A stretch of DNA of 64,000 nucleotides from Pseudomonadota bacterium (lineage in GTDB: Bacteria; Pseudomonadota; Gammaproteobacteria; Steroidobacterales; Steroidobacteraceae), in assembly GCA_025356075.1 (NCBI GenBank), contig JANXUT010000044.1:86153-150152 (forward strand). The letters run 5' to 3'. Of this stretch, positions 27,662 through 36,617 are shown piece after piece. The notes under the pieces were generated by a model. The model searched no databases. It was not told the origin of the DNA and saw only the letters and a list, made by a program, of their open reading frames with translations. The first letter of the stretch is position 1. The number at the start of each line of letters is the position of its first letter. Both the position numbers and the translations under genes were made by a program.

Positions 27662-30376
27662 TCAGCGCTTCTCGGGCACGTCAGGCGCCGCCACCGGCGG
27701 CGGCGCGTCGATGATCGTTGCGTAATCTTCATCCGTCTCGATGTGCCGGTAGCCATGGCCGATGACACGCGCGGGGATCGGCAGCGCGCTGACCAGCGAG
27801 GCGACCACCGCCGACAGGTACGGGATCGACTGCACGACCATGACGAGCACCCAGGCGCGCACATCGGGGCTGCCGCTGCCCATGCGCATGCGGTCGAGGC
27901 TGCTGTCGCCGAGGCTGTAGGTCACGCCCCACGCCGAGAGCAGGAGCGCAAATGCCATCAGGCCCTCCTCGCGACACGCCTGCAGCGCGCCCAGGATCGT
28001 CTGGGTGTGGGCGTTCTTGGGCGTGCGAAAGAAGGGCTCGTTGTTGGTGAACAGCCCCTTCAGCACCGCGAAGCCGATCGTGTGCGCGAGCCCGAGCCCC
28101 GCGATGGAGGCCCCGATCGTCTGGCGGACACCGGCGCCGACGCGCACGCGGTAGAGGTGCATGAGCTTGGCGAGCTTGAACACAAACAGCGACAGCGGCA
28201 GCACCGAGAACATGAGCAGCGGCGCGTCGACCTTGTCCGGGAAGTAGATCATCGCGAGCGACCAGCCGAGCGCGCAGAGGTTGAAGATGACGTTGAGGCC
28301 ATCGGCGAACCACGGCAGCCAGCCGGCGAGGAAGTGATAGCGCTGGCCGGCGGTGAGCTTCTTCGACTTCCGGCCGAAGAGCTCGGCGGCGTGGACCCTG
28401 AGGATCTGCATCGCGCCGTACGCCCAGCGGAAGCGCTGCTTCTTGAAGTCGATGAAGGTGTCTGGCATCACGCCCTTGCCGTAGCTGTGCGGAATGTAGG
28501 TCGCCTCGTAGCCTTCCTCGAAGATCCTGAGGCCAAGCTCGGCATCCTCCGTGATGCTCCACTCGGCCCAGCCGCCGAGTCGCTCGAGGAGTTCACGGCG
28601 CACCATCGTCATCGTGCCGTGCTGGATGATCGCGTTCCGCTCATTGCGCGTGATCATGCCGATGTGGAAGAAGCCGCGGTATTCGGCGTGGCACATGGCC
28701 TTGAAGGCGCTTTGCTGGTCGTCGCGGTAATCCTGCGGCGCCTGCACGATCGCGATCTTCTCGGCGCTGAACGTGGGCGCGAGGTCCTTCAGCCAGTTGG
28801 GCTCGACCATGTAGTCGCTGTCGATGACCGCGACGATCTCGGCATCGGCGACGGTGTTGCGAAGCGCGAAGTTGAGCGCGCCCGCCTTGAAGCCGGCGAG
28901 CGGGCTTACGTGGAAGAACCGGAAGCGGGGTCCGAGCTTCGCGCAGTGCGCCTCGACCGGGCGCCACACCGCCTCGTCCTTGGTGTTGTTGTCGATGACC
29001 AGGACCTCAAAGTCCGGGTAGTCGAGGCGTGACAGCGCATCGAGCGTCTCGATAAGCATGTCGGGCGGCTCGTTGTAGGCCGGCACGTGGATCGAGGCCT
29101 TCGGCCGGTAGCCGCCGTCGGTACCCTCCGCCGCGGGACCCACCAGCAGCCGGCGCCTGAGGCGCACCCAGTGCGCCTCCGCCCACTCGTGCGCCTCGGC
29201 GAGCAGCACCGCGATGACGCCGAGCATGCCGATGAAGAGGAGGACGCCGACGGTGACGCTCGTGACGGTAAGGTACTGCTGCGAGTAGCTGTAGATGATC
29301 CAGGTAGTGAAGGCGCTCGTCGCGTAGATGATCACCGCAAGGAAGCTGCGGCCGCGGTTCTTGAGCGTGCCGCTGTTCATGTAGAACCAGAACAGCATGA
29401 ACGCCGCGAGCACCACCGAGACCGCGGCCAGCGCCTGCCATTGCGGCACGCGCACGATGGGCTTCGTGAACTCGAACTTCGGGTGGCGGTCGGCGTCGTA
29501 GACGCCCCAGTACGCGCCGACACCGCCCTCGCTCTCGCGCTTCCACGGCTGGTCGAACGCCTCCTCGATGTAGTAGGGGACCTGTTCCTTCTCGGCCCAG
29601 GCGAGGAAGCGCCTGAGGAAGAGCGCCTCGTTCGCATCGGAGGCCACCGCCTTCTCGCGCGTGCGGCCGTTCGAGGGCCAGCCGACCTCGCCGATGACGA
29701 CGGGCTTCTCGGGGAACTTCGCCTGCAGCTCGTGGAACTTGTCGATCGAGTACTGCACCGACTGATCGACCGCGATGCCTTCCCAGTAGGGGAGGAGGTG
29801 CACCGCGAGATAGTCGACGTGATCGACGAGCTCCGGGTTCTTGAGCCAGACGTGCCAGGGCTCGGCGGTGCTGATCGGCTGCTCGATCTGCGCCCGCGCG
29901 CGGTCGAGAAGATTGAGGAAGTCCTCGAGCGGCAGGTCGCCGCGCAGCACCGATTCGTTGCCGATGATCACGCGCACGATGTTGCGGTGGGTCTTGCAGA
30001 GCTCGATGGCCTTGGCGAGCTCAGCCTCGTTGCGCTCGCGCCGCGAGTCGATCCAGACGCCGAGCGCGACGTTGAGGCCGCGCTCGGCGGCGAGCTCGGG
30101 CACGAGGCCAATGGTCCCCGCGACCGTGTAGGTGCGGATCGCCCGCGTCTTGCCCTTCAGCACGTCGAGGTCGGACGCGATCTCCTCGCGGGTCGGGTAC
30201 TCCTCCTTAATCGCATTCTGGCCCGCCTGGTACGGGGACAGCGCGAAGCCCCAGACCTTGTGCGGCCACTCGGGCTCCGACTCCGGCCGGTTGAGCCACG
30301 CCCACGTGCCGACCGTCACCAGCGCGAAGGCGCAGGCGATCAGGAGTGCCGGCAGGCGCAGTTTGAAGGTGGTCAT
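27662..30376 (-). CDS. GH17-GT2 fusion membrane glycosyltransferase (NdvB-like beta-glucan synthase)
   Basis: 904 residues. The N-terminal half, after one membrane anchor, is a glycoside hydrolase family 17 domain with both catalytic glutamates: E141 (IGNESVLRG) and E230 (VIGEVGWPSNG). Two helices follow near residues 305-400, then a family 2 glycosyltransferase with VIDSDYM, TEDAELG and QRFRW (647-651), and several C-terminal helices. This architecture matches NdvB-type proteins that make cyclic beta-1,3-linked periplasmic glucans: the GT2 half polymerises UDP-glucose and the GH17 half probably branches or cyclises. The exact linkage made here is inferred. Confidence 0.87.
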   Translation of the reverse strand: MTTFKLRLPALLIACAFALVTVGTWAWLNRPESEPEWPHKVWGFALSPYQAGQNAIKEEYPTREEIASDLDVLKGKTRAIRTYTVAGTIGLVPELAAERGLNVALGVWIDSRRERNEAELAKAIELCKTHRNIVRVIIGNESVLRGDLPLEDFLNLLDRARAQIEQPISTAEPWHVWLKNPELVDHVDYLAVHLLPYWEGIAVDQSVQYSIDKFHELQAKFPEKPVVIGEVGWPSNGRTREKAVASDANEALFLRRFLAWAEKEQVPYYIEEAFDQPWKRESEGGVGAYWGVYDADRHPKFEFTKPIVRVPQWQALAAVSVVLAAFMLFWFYMNSGTLKNRGRSFLAVIIYATSAFTTWIIYSYSQQYLTVTSVTVGVLLFIGMLGVIAVLLAEAHEWAEAHWVRLRRRLLVGPAAEGTDGGYRPKASIHVPAYNEPPDMLIETLDALSRLDYPDFEVLVIDNNTKDEAVWRPVEAHCAKLGPRFRFFHVSPLAGFKAGALNFALRNTVADAEIVAVIDSDYMVEPNWLKDLAPTFSAEKIAIVQAPQDYRDDQQSAFKAMCHAEYRGFFHIGMITRNERNAIIQHGTMTMVRRELLERLGGWAEWSITEDAELGLRIFEEGYEATYIPHSYGKGVMPDTFIDFKKQRFRWAYGAMQILRVHAAELFGRKSKKLTAGQRYHFLAGWLPWFADGLNVIFNLCALGWSLAMIYFPDKVDAPLLMFSVLPLSLFVFKLAKLMHLYRVRVGAGVRQTIGASIAGLGLAHTIGFAVLKGLFTNNEPFFRTPKNAHTQTILGALQACREEGLMAFALLLSAWGVTYSLGDSSLDRMRMGSGSPDVRAWVLVMVVQSIPYLSAVVASLVSALPIPARVIGHGYRHIETDEDYATIIDAPPPVAAPDVPEKR

Positions 30377-30558
30377 GGGGCGCGGAGGATACCGCGCCGG
30401 GGTGGTTGGGGTCGCGGCCGGCTAGGGGGAACCCCGCGCCCGTGCGCGGCAGGCCCCCCGATGGCGGCCGGCCTCCATGGCCGGCCCCGTCGCGGCACGC
30501 TATTATCAGGCCAACCGGCGGCCGCCCCAAGTAGCCGGTTTCCCGAGGATATTTAACG

Positions 30559-31743
30559 ATGCCGTGCCGACGTCGATGCTCTGCGTCTCCGTGCTCGCCG
30601 GCGTGCGTTCGGGGGATCGCGCTCGCGTTCGCGCTTCTCGTCCTCGCCGCCTGCAACGGCCGGGGCGCCGCCCCCGACATCGCCGCTCCCGTCCGGCTCG
30701 CGAGGGTCGAGAAGGGCACGATCCCGGCCGAGGTCTCAGGGATCGGCAACGTGACACCGATCACGAGCGTCGCGGTCAAGTCGCGAGTCGATGGCCAGAT
30801 CGTGCTGGTTCCCGTCCGCGAGGGCAGCGACGTGAAGAAGGGCGACCTGCTCTTTCGCATCGACCCGCGGCCGTTCGCGGTCGCGCTCGACATCGCGACC
30901 GCGAACCTGGCCCGCGACCAGGCGCTCCTTGAGAAGGCCGAGGATCTCTTGAAGCGCTCCGACGACCTCATCGCCAAGGGCTATATCTCGGCCAACCAGT
31001 ATTCCGATGCGCAGGGTGATGCCCGCGCCGCCGGTGCGGCCGTCGCCGCCGACACGGCGGCCGTCGCGAATGCGCGCCTCAACCTCGAGTTCACCGAATT
31101 GCGCTCGCCGATCGACGGCCGCGTCGGGCGCGTGGCGCTCCAGCAGGGCAACCTCGTGAAGGCGAACGACGCGGCGGCGCTCCTCACGGTCAACCAGCTG
31201 GATCCCATCTACGTCGATTTCTCGGTGCCGGAGCGCTACCTCAATGACCTTCGGCCCGCCGCGCAGAGCGGCACCGTGCAGGTGTCGCTGAGCGTCGATG
31301 GCGCTGGCGGCGCGCCGGTCGAGCGCTCAGGGCCCCTCACCTTCGTCGACAACCAGGTCGACCAGCCGACCGGGACCATTCGCCTGAGAGCGACGCTCGC
31401 CAACGCCGACCGCGCGGTGTGGCCGGGCCAATTCGTGCGCGTGCGCATCAACCTGCCGACCGCAGGTCCCGCGCTCTGGGTGCCGGCGAGCGCGATCGGC
31501 CAGAGTTCCGAGGGCCCGTACGTGTTCGTCGTGGGCGAGGGAATGCACGCGGAGCTTCGCCAGGTGAAGGTCGAGCGCACCGAAGGCGACCGGGCGGTAC
31601 TGTCGGGGCACATCGGGGTCGGCGAGCGCGTCGTCATCGACGGCCAGTCGCGCGTGATCCCGGGCGGGGCGGTGAGTCTCGTGGCGCAGGCCGGCAGCGG
31701 CGCGCCGAGCGGCGGCATGGCGGGCGGCAAAGCCGCGCACTGA
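30559..31743 (+). CDS. RND efflux periplasmic adaptor (membrane fusion) lipoprotein
   Basis: 394 residues. The lipobox LVLAAC gives a lipidated C32 after an unusually Cys- and Arg-rich N terminus, so the true start could be a little further in. Lipoyl half-motifs (VKSRVDGQIVLVPVREGSDVK), an alpha-helical hairpin rich in Ala (residues about 115-180), a beta barrel and the VDGQSRVIPGG end follow the MdtA/AcrA pattern. It bridges the inner-membrane RND pump to an outer-membrane channel. The pump gene starts 10 nt downstream. No outer-membrane channel gene is nearby. Confidence 0.9.
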   Translation: MPCRRRCSASPCSPACVRGIALAFALLVLAACNGRGAAPDIAAPVRLARVEKGTIPAEVSGIGNVTPITSVAVKSRVDGQIVLVPVREGSDVKKGDLLFRIDPRPFAVALDIATANLARDQALLEKAEDLLKRSDDLIAKGYISANQYSDAQGDARAAGAAVAADTAAVANARLNLEFTELRSPIDGRVGRVALQQGNLVKANDAAALLTVNQLDPIYVDFSVPERYLNDLRPAAQSGTVQVSLSVDGAGGAPVERSGPLTFVDNQVDQPTGTIRLRATLANADRAVWPGQFVRVRINLPTAGPALWVPASAIGQSSEGPYVFVVGEGMHAELRQVKVERTEGDRAVLSGHIGVGERVVIDGQSRVIPGGAVSLVAQAGSGAPSGGMAGGKAAH

Positions 31744-31753
31744 GCGAGCCGGA

Positions 31754-34700
31754 GTGCACGTCAGCAAGCCCTTCATCGAGCGGCCGGTCATGACCGGGCT
31801 TGCGATGCTGTGCGTGGTCGTGTTCGGCATCGCCTCCTACCGGCTGCTCGCGGTCTCGGACCTGCCGGCGGTCGATTTTCCGACGATCAGCGTGCAGGCC
31901 TCGTTCCCGGGCGCGAGCGCGGAGACGATGGCGAGCGCGGTCGCGACGCCGCTCGAGAAGCAGCTCGCGACCATCGCCTCGATCGAGTCGATGAGCTCCA
32001 CGAGCTCGCAGGGCGTGACGCGGATTACGCTTCAGTTCGCGCTCGACCGGAACATCGATGGAGCGGCGCAGGACGTGCAGTCGGCGCTCACCGCCGCCTC
32101 GCGCCAGCTGCCGGTCGAGATGACGACCCCGCCGTCGTTCTTCAAGGTGAACCCGGGCGACCAGCCGGTCTACCAGCTGGCCCTGGGCTCTGACACCGTG
32201 CCGATGTCCGACGTCGATGAGTTCGGCGAGACGCGCCTCGCGCAGCGGATCTCCATGGTGCCGGGCGTCGCGCAGGTCGCCGTCTACGGCACGCAGAAAT
32301 ACGCGGTCAGGATCCAGCTCGACCCGGCCCAGCTCGCGGTGCGCGGCATCGGCATCGACGAGGTGCAAGGCGCGGTGCAGGCGCAGAACGTCAACCTGCC
32401 CTCCGGCCAGCTCGAGAGTCGCACGCGCATCTACACGATCGACTCCAAGGGCCAGCTCTTCAATGCCGCGGAGTACCGCGGCATGATCATCGCCTACCGC
32501 AACGGCGCGCCGGTGCGATTAGGGGACGTCGGCCGCGTGCTCGACAGCGTCCAGGACGACCACGTCACGGCGTACCTCAACGACCATCGCGCGATCTTCC
32601 TCGCGATCATGCGCCAGCCCGGCGCGAACACCGTCCAGGTCGTCGACTCCATCAAGGCGCTGATGCCGACCTTCCAGGCCTCGGTGCCGAAGGGCATGAC
32701 GCTGACGACGTTTCTCGACCGCTCCGAGCCCATCAGGAAGTCCGTCCGCGACGTGAAGTTCACGCTGCTGCTCGCGATGGCGCTCGTGGTGCTGGTGATC
32801 TTCCTGTTCCTGCGGCGCTGGTCGGCGACGCTGATCCCCGGCATCGCGCTGCCCTTGAGCCTGCTCGGCACGATGCCGGTCATGTACCTCTGCAACTACT
32901 CGCTCGACAACCTCAGCTTGATGGCGCTGACGCTCTGTGTCGGCTTCGTCGTGGACGATGCGATCGTGATGATGGAGAACATCGCGCGCCACATCGAGGC
33001 GGGCGAGAAGCCGCTCGCCGCGGCGCTGGCAGGATCGCGCGAGATCGGCTTCACGATCGTGTCGATGACGCTGTCGCTGGTTGCGGTGTTCATCCCGGTC
33101 ATGTTCATGAACGGCGTCGTCGGGCGGCTGCTGCACGAGTTCGCGGTCACGATCGTCTCCGCGGTCCTCGTCAGCGGCGTCGTCTCATTGACCTTGACGC
33201 CGCTCCTGTGCGCGCGCCTTCTCAAGGGCGAGCACGAGACGCCCCCGGCGCTCGGCACCGCCTGGTTCGATCGGTTATTCACGCGCGGCCGCGCGTTGTA
33301 CGAGCGCGGGCTCGACTACGCGCTCGCGCACCAGCGGCTCGTTCTCGGGATCTTTGCCGGGTCGATCGTCGCGACGGTTCTCCTCGGCGCCCTGATCCCG
33401 AAGGGCTTCATCCCGACCGATGATTCCGGGCAGCTCTTTGGCCTGACGGAGGCGGCGCAGGACACGTCCTTCGCGGCCATGAAAGACAAGCAGGCGCAGC
33501 TCGTCGCGGTGATCCGCCAGAACCCGCACGTCGAGGCGGTGATCTCCGCGATGGGGCTCGGCGGTTCCAGCCAGGTGCTCAACCAGGGCCGCATCGTCGC
33601 CCGGCTGACGCCCGCCGGCACGCGCCCGGATGCCGACCACGTGCTGGCGGAGCTCAGGCCCGAGCTCCTCAAGGTGCCGGGCATCCGCCTCTACCTGCAG
33701 TCCCCGCCGACGGTTCGCCTCGGCACCTACATCTCGAAGAGCCTGTACGTCTACACGCTGCAGGACGCCGACACGGCGCTCCTCTACGGCTGGGCGCCGA
33801 AGCTCGAGGCGGCGTTGCGCGCGATCCCGCAGCTGCAGGACGTGACCTCGGACCTGCAGCTCAACTCGCAGCGCATCGCGCTCAGCATCGACCGCGCGCG
33901 CGCCGCGGCGCTCGGCGTCAGCGCGAGCCAGATCGAGAATGCCCTCTACAGCGCCTACGGCCAGCGCCAGGTCGGCACGTTCTACACGCCGACCAACCAG
34001 TACTGGATCGTCATGGAAGTCGCGCCGGAGTTCCGCGAGGGGCCGGCGGCGCTCGGCGGCCTCTACGTGCGCTCATCGAGCGGCAACCTCGTGCCGCTCA
34101 GCGAGGTCACGATCGACTCGCGCGGCGTCGCGCCGCTATTCGTGAGCCACACCGGCCAGGTGCCGGCGGTGACGATTTCCTTCAACCTGGCTCCCGGCGT
34201 CGCGCTCTCGCAGGCGATCAGCAAGATCGAGTCGGAGAAGCAGCGGCTCGGCCTGCCGCTCAGCATGACGGGCTCGTTCCAGGGTACCGCGCAGGCGTTC
34301 CAGGACTCGGTTGCGGGGCTTGGGCTCCTGCTCTGCTTCGCGGTGTTCATCATCTACGTCGTGCTCGGCATCCTCTACGAGAGCTACATCCACCCGCTGA
34401 CGATCCTGTCGGGCCTGCCGGCCGCGGGCCTTGGCGCGCTCCTCACGCTCTTCGTGTTCGGTCGCGAGCTCGACCTCTACGCGTTCGTCGGCGTCATCAT
34501 GCTGATCGGCATCGTCAAGAAGAACGCGATCATGATGATCGACTTCGCGCTCGAGGCCGAGCGCAAGCACGGCCGCACCCCGCACGAGGCGATCCGTGAG
34601 GCGTGCCTCGTGCGCTTTCGCCCGATCATGATGACGACGTTCGCGGCGCTCCTCGGTACGCTCCCGATCGCACTCAAGCTAGGCTCGAGCGCCGGTCCCC

Positions 34701-34876
34701 GCCAGGGCCTCGGACTTGCGGTCGTCGGCGGGCTCCTGCTGTCGCAGTTTCTGACGCTCTTCCTGACGCCGGCCGTCTACCTGTGGCTCGACCGCTTCGT
34801 GAAGCGCGACTCGGCGGCGCCCGCCGGCGTCCATGCGGCCGCACCCGCCGGCATCGCTGCCGCCGACGCCGGCTGA
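31754..34876 (+). CDS. RND efflux transporter permease (MdtB/MdtC-like)
   Basis: 1040 residues from GTG 31754. Twelve membrane helices and two large periplasmic loops are present. The proton-relay aspartates in helix 4 lie in GFVVDDAIVMMENI. The N terminus FIERPVMTGLAMLCVVVFGI is that of hydrophobe/amphiphile efflux RND pumps. With the adaptor encoded directly upstream it expels drugs, detergents or bile-salt-like compounds out of the periplasm using the proton gradient. It sits 35 nt before a NodI-like ATPase gene on the same strand, an unusual pairing. Confidence 0.93.
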   Translation: MHVSKPFIERPVMTGLAMLCVVVFGIASYRLLAVSDLPAVDFPTISVQASFPGASAETMASAVATPLEKQLATIASIESMSSTSSQGVTRITLQFALDRNIDGAAQDVQSALTAASRQLPVEMTTPPSFFKVNPGDQPVYQLALGSDTVPMSDVDEFGETRLAQRISMVPGVAQVAVYGTQKYAVRIQLDPAQLAVRGIGIDEVQGAVQAQNVNLPSGQLESRTRIYTIDSKGQLFNAAEYRGMIIAYRNGAPVRLGDVGRVLDSVQDDHVTAYLNDHRAIFLAIMRQPGANTVQVVDSIKALMPTFQASVPKGMTLTTFLDRSEPIRKSVRDVKFTLLLAMALVVLVIFLFLRRWSATLIPGIALPLSLLGTMPVMYLCNYSLDNLSLMALTLCVGFVVDDAIVMMENIARHIEAGEKPLAAALAGSREIGFTIVSMTLSLVAVFIPVMFMNGVVGRLLHEFAVTIVSAVLVSGVVSLTLTPLLCARLLKGEHETPPALGTAWFDRLFTRGRALYERGLDYALAHQRLVLGIFAGSIVATVLLGALIPKGFIPTDDSGQLFGLTEAAQDTSFAAMKDKQAQLVAVIRQNPHVEAVISAMGLGGSSQVLNQGRIVARLTPAGTRPDADHVLAELRPELLKVPGIRLYLQSPPTVRLGTYISKSLYVYTLQDADTALLYGWAPKLEAALRAIPQLQDVTSDLQLNSQRIALSIDRARAAALGVSASQIENALYSAYGQRQVGTFYTPTNQYWIVMEVAPEFREGPAALGGLYVRSSSGNLVPLSEVTIDSRGVAPLFVSHTGQVPAVTISFNLAPGVALSQAISKIESEKQRLGLPLSMTGSFQGTAQAFQDSVAGLGLLLCFAVFIIYVVLGILYESYIHPLTILSGLPAAGLGALLTLFVFGRELDLYAFVGVIMLIGIVKKNAIMMIDFALEAERKHGRTPHEAIREACLVRFRPIMMTTFAALLGTLPIALKLGSSAGPRQGLGLAVVGGLLLSQFLTLFLTPAVYLWLDRFVKRDSAAPAGVHAAAPAGIAAADAG

Positions 34877-34911
34877 GCGGCCACCCGGGCATAGCCGCTA
34901 CTGGTGCCGCG

Positions 34912-35832
34912 ATGAGTCGCGAGACGATGCTGAGCGTGCGGCAGCTCCGGAAGGTCTACGACGGGCGCGCGGTCGTCAACGACGTCGACTTCAGCGTCGC
35001 GCGCGGCGAGTGCTTCGGGATCCTGGGTCCGAACGGCGCCGGCAAGACGACGACGCTGCGCTGTTGCCTCGGGCTCACGCGCCCGGATGGCGGGGAACTC
35101 GCGCTTGGCGGCCATCCGATCCCGGTGGATGCCAGGCGCGCGCGCTACCGGGTCGGCGTGGTGCCGCAGTTCGACAACCTCGATCCCGACTTCACCGTCA
35201 CCGAGAACCTGGTGATGTTCGCGCGCTACTTCGACATCCCGGCGCGCGAGGCGCGCTCGCGCGTGCCGCGACTCCTCGAGTTCGCCGGGCTCGGCGATCG
35301 CGCGACCGCCCGGCTCGAGACGCTCTCGGGCGGCATGAAGCGCAGGCTCACCCTCGCGCGCGCGCTCGTCAATGACCCGGACGTGCTCTTCCTCGATGAG
35401 CCGACCACGGGCCTCGATCCGCAGGCGCGCCACCTCATCTGGGACGGGCTCAAGCGCCTCGTCGGCGAGGGCAAGACCGTGATCCTGACGACGCACTTCA
35501 TGGACGAGGCCGAGCGGCTCTGCAACCGGCTCTGCGTGATGGACCGTGGCGCGATCATCGCGCTCGACACGCCCCGGAACCTCATCGACACGCTCATCGA
35601 GCCCGTCGTCATCGAGGTCTATGGCGAAGGAGTCGCCGAGTGGGCGCGGACACGCGCCGGCCCGCTCGTAAGCCGCCTCGAGGTCACCGGCGAGACCGCG
35701 TTCTGCTACATGCACGATGCGGATCCCTTGCTTGCGCTTGCGCGCGCGAGTCCGTCACTCAAGGTGCTGAGGCGCGCGGCCAACCTCGAGGACGTGTTCA
35801 TCAAGCTGACCGGCCGCGACATCCGGGACTGA
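34912..35832 (+). CDS. NodI-like ABC transporter ATP-binding protein
   Basis: 306 residues. Walker A GPNGAGKTTTL, signature LSGGMKRR, Walker B VLFLDEPTTGLDPQ and the switch region VILTTHFMDEAERL identify an ABC-2 exporter ATPase. The length and the C-terminal ANLEDVFIKLTGRDIRD end are typical of the NodI/DrrA group. NodIJ exports lipochitooligosaccharide in rhizobia, but relatives are widespread in bacteria without nodulation genes, where the cargo is unknown. ATG 34912 is the family start. The permease gene begins 2 nt after the stop. Confidence 0.88.
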   Translation: MSRETMLSVRQLRKVYDGRAVVNDVDFSVARGECFGILGPNGAGKTTTLRCCLGLTRPDGGELALGGHPIPVDARRARYRVGVVPQFDNLDPDFTVTENLVMFARYFDIPAREARSRVPRLLEFAGLGDRATARLETLSGGMKRRLTLARALVNDPDVLFLDEPTTGLDPQARHLIWDGLKRLVGEGKTVILTTHFMDEAERLCNRLCVMDRGAIIALDTPRNLIDTLIEPVVIEVYGEGVAEWARTRAGPLVSRLEVTGETAFCYMHDADPLLALARASPSLKVLRRAANLEDVFIKLTGRDIRD

Positions 35833-35834
35833 GC

Positions 35835-36590
35835 ATGAACCTGCGCTGCCTCTACCTGGTGCAACGGAACTTCCTCGTCTGGAGGAAGCTGATGCTGCCG
35901 TCGTTGATCGGCAACCTCGCCGATCCCCTCATCTATCTGGTCGGGCTCGGCTTCGGGCTCGGCGCGCTGGTGGGCGCCGTCGACGGCCGGCCGTACGTGA
36001 CGTTCCTCGCTGGCGGCATGCTCTGCTACTCGACGCTGAACAGCGCCTCGGCCGAGGCGCTCTACTCGGCGTTCTCACGCCTCAAGGTGCAGCGCACCTG
36101 GGAGGGCATCCTGCACGCACCGATGACGATTGCGGATGTCGTCATCGGCGAATGGTTGTGGGCCGGGTTCAAGGCGACGCTGTCCGGGACCGCGATCCTG
36201 ATCGTCATGTACGGGCTTGGAATCGTGCACGGCCTTGCCGCGCTCGGCGTCGTGCCGGTTCTGCTGCTGGTCGGGCTCAGCTTCTCGGGGCTCGCGCTCG
36301 TCGTCACTTCGCTCGCGCGCTCGTACGACCTCTTCACGTACTACTTCACGCTGCTGGTAACGCCGATGGCGTTCGTGTCGGGCGTCTTCTACCCGCTCCA
36401 CCAGCTGCCCGCGCTCGCGCAGCGGATCGCCTGGTGCCTGCCGCTCGCGCACGCCGCTTCGCTCGCGCGCGGCATCACGCTCGGCGATGCGATGCCCTGG
36501 CCCCTCACGAGCGCGGCGGTACTGCTTCTCTATGGACTGCTTGGGCTCGCGCTCGCCGTGCGCATAGCGCGCCGGCGCCTGTCGAGGTAA
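35835..36590 (+). CDS. NodJ-like ABC-2 type permease
   Basis: 251 residues with six hydrophobic helices. The NodJ/ABC-2 pattern is present: YLVQRNFLVWRKL near the start, LIYLVGLGFGLG, a RTWEGILHAPMTIADVV loop, and the ABC-2 signature region FVSGVFYPLHQLPALAQRIA. It forms the membrane part of the exporter with the NodI-like ATPase encoded 2 nt upstream. The pump as a whole probably moves a lipid-linked or glycolipid substrate outward. The cargo is not indicated by the neighbours. Confidence 0.88.
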   Translation: MNLRCLYLVQRNFLVWRKLMLPSLIGNLADPLIYLVGLGFGLGALVGAVDGRPYVTFLAGGMLCYSTLNSASAEALYSAFSRLKVQRTWEGILHAPMTIADVVIGEWLWAGFKATLSGTAILIVMYGLGIVHGLAALGVVPVLLLVGLSFSGLALVVTSLARSYDLFTYYFTLLVTPMAFVSGVFYPLHQLPALAQRIAWCLPLAHAASLARGITLGDAMPWPLTSAAVLLLYGLLGLALAVRIARRRLSR

Positions 36591-36617
36591 CGGCGCAGCG
36601 AGGCGCGCTCGCCGCGC

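Noticed and set aside
34912..36590. Evidence for nodulation (NodIJ)
   Set aside because: NodI/NodJ-like exporters are common outside rhizobia, and no nodABC genes are present.
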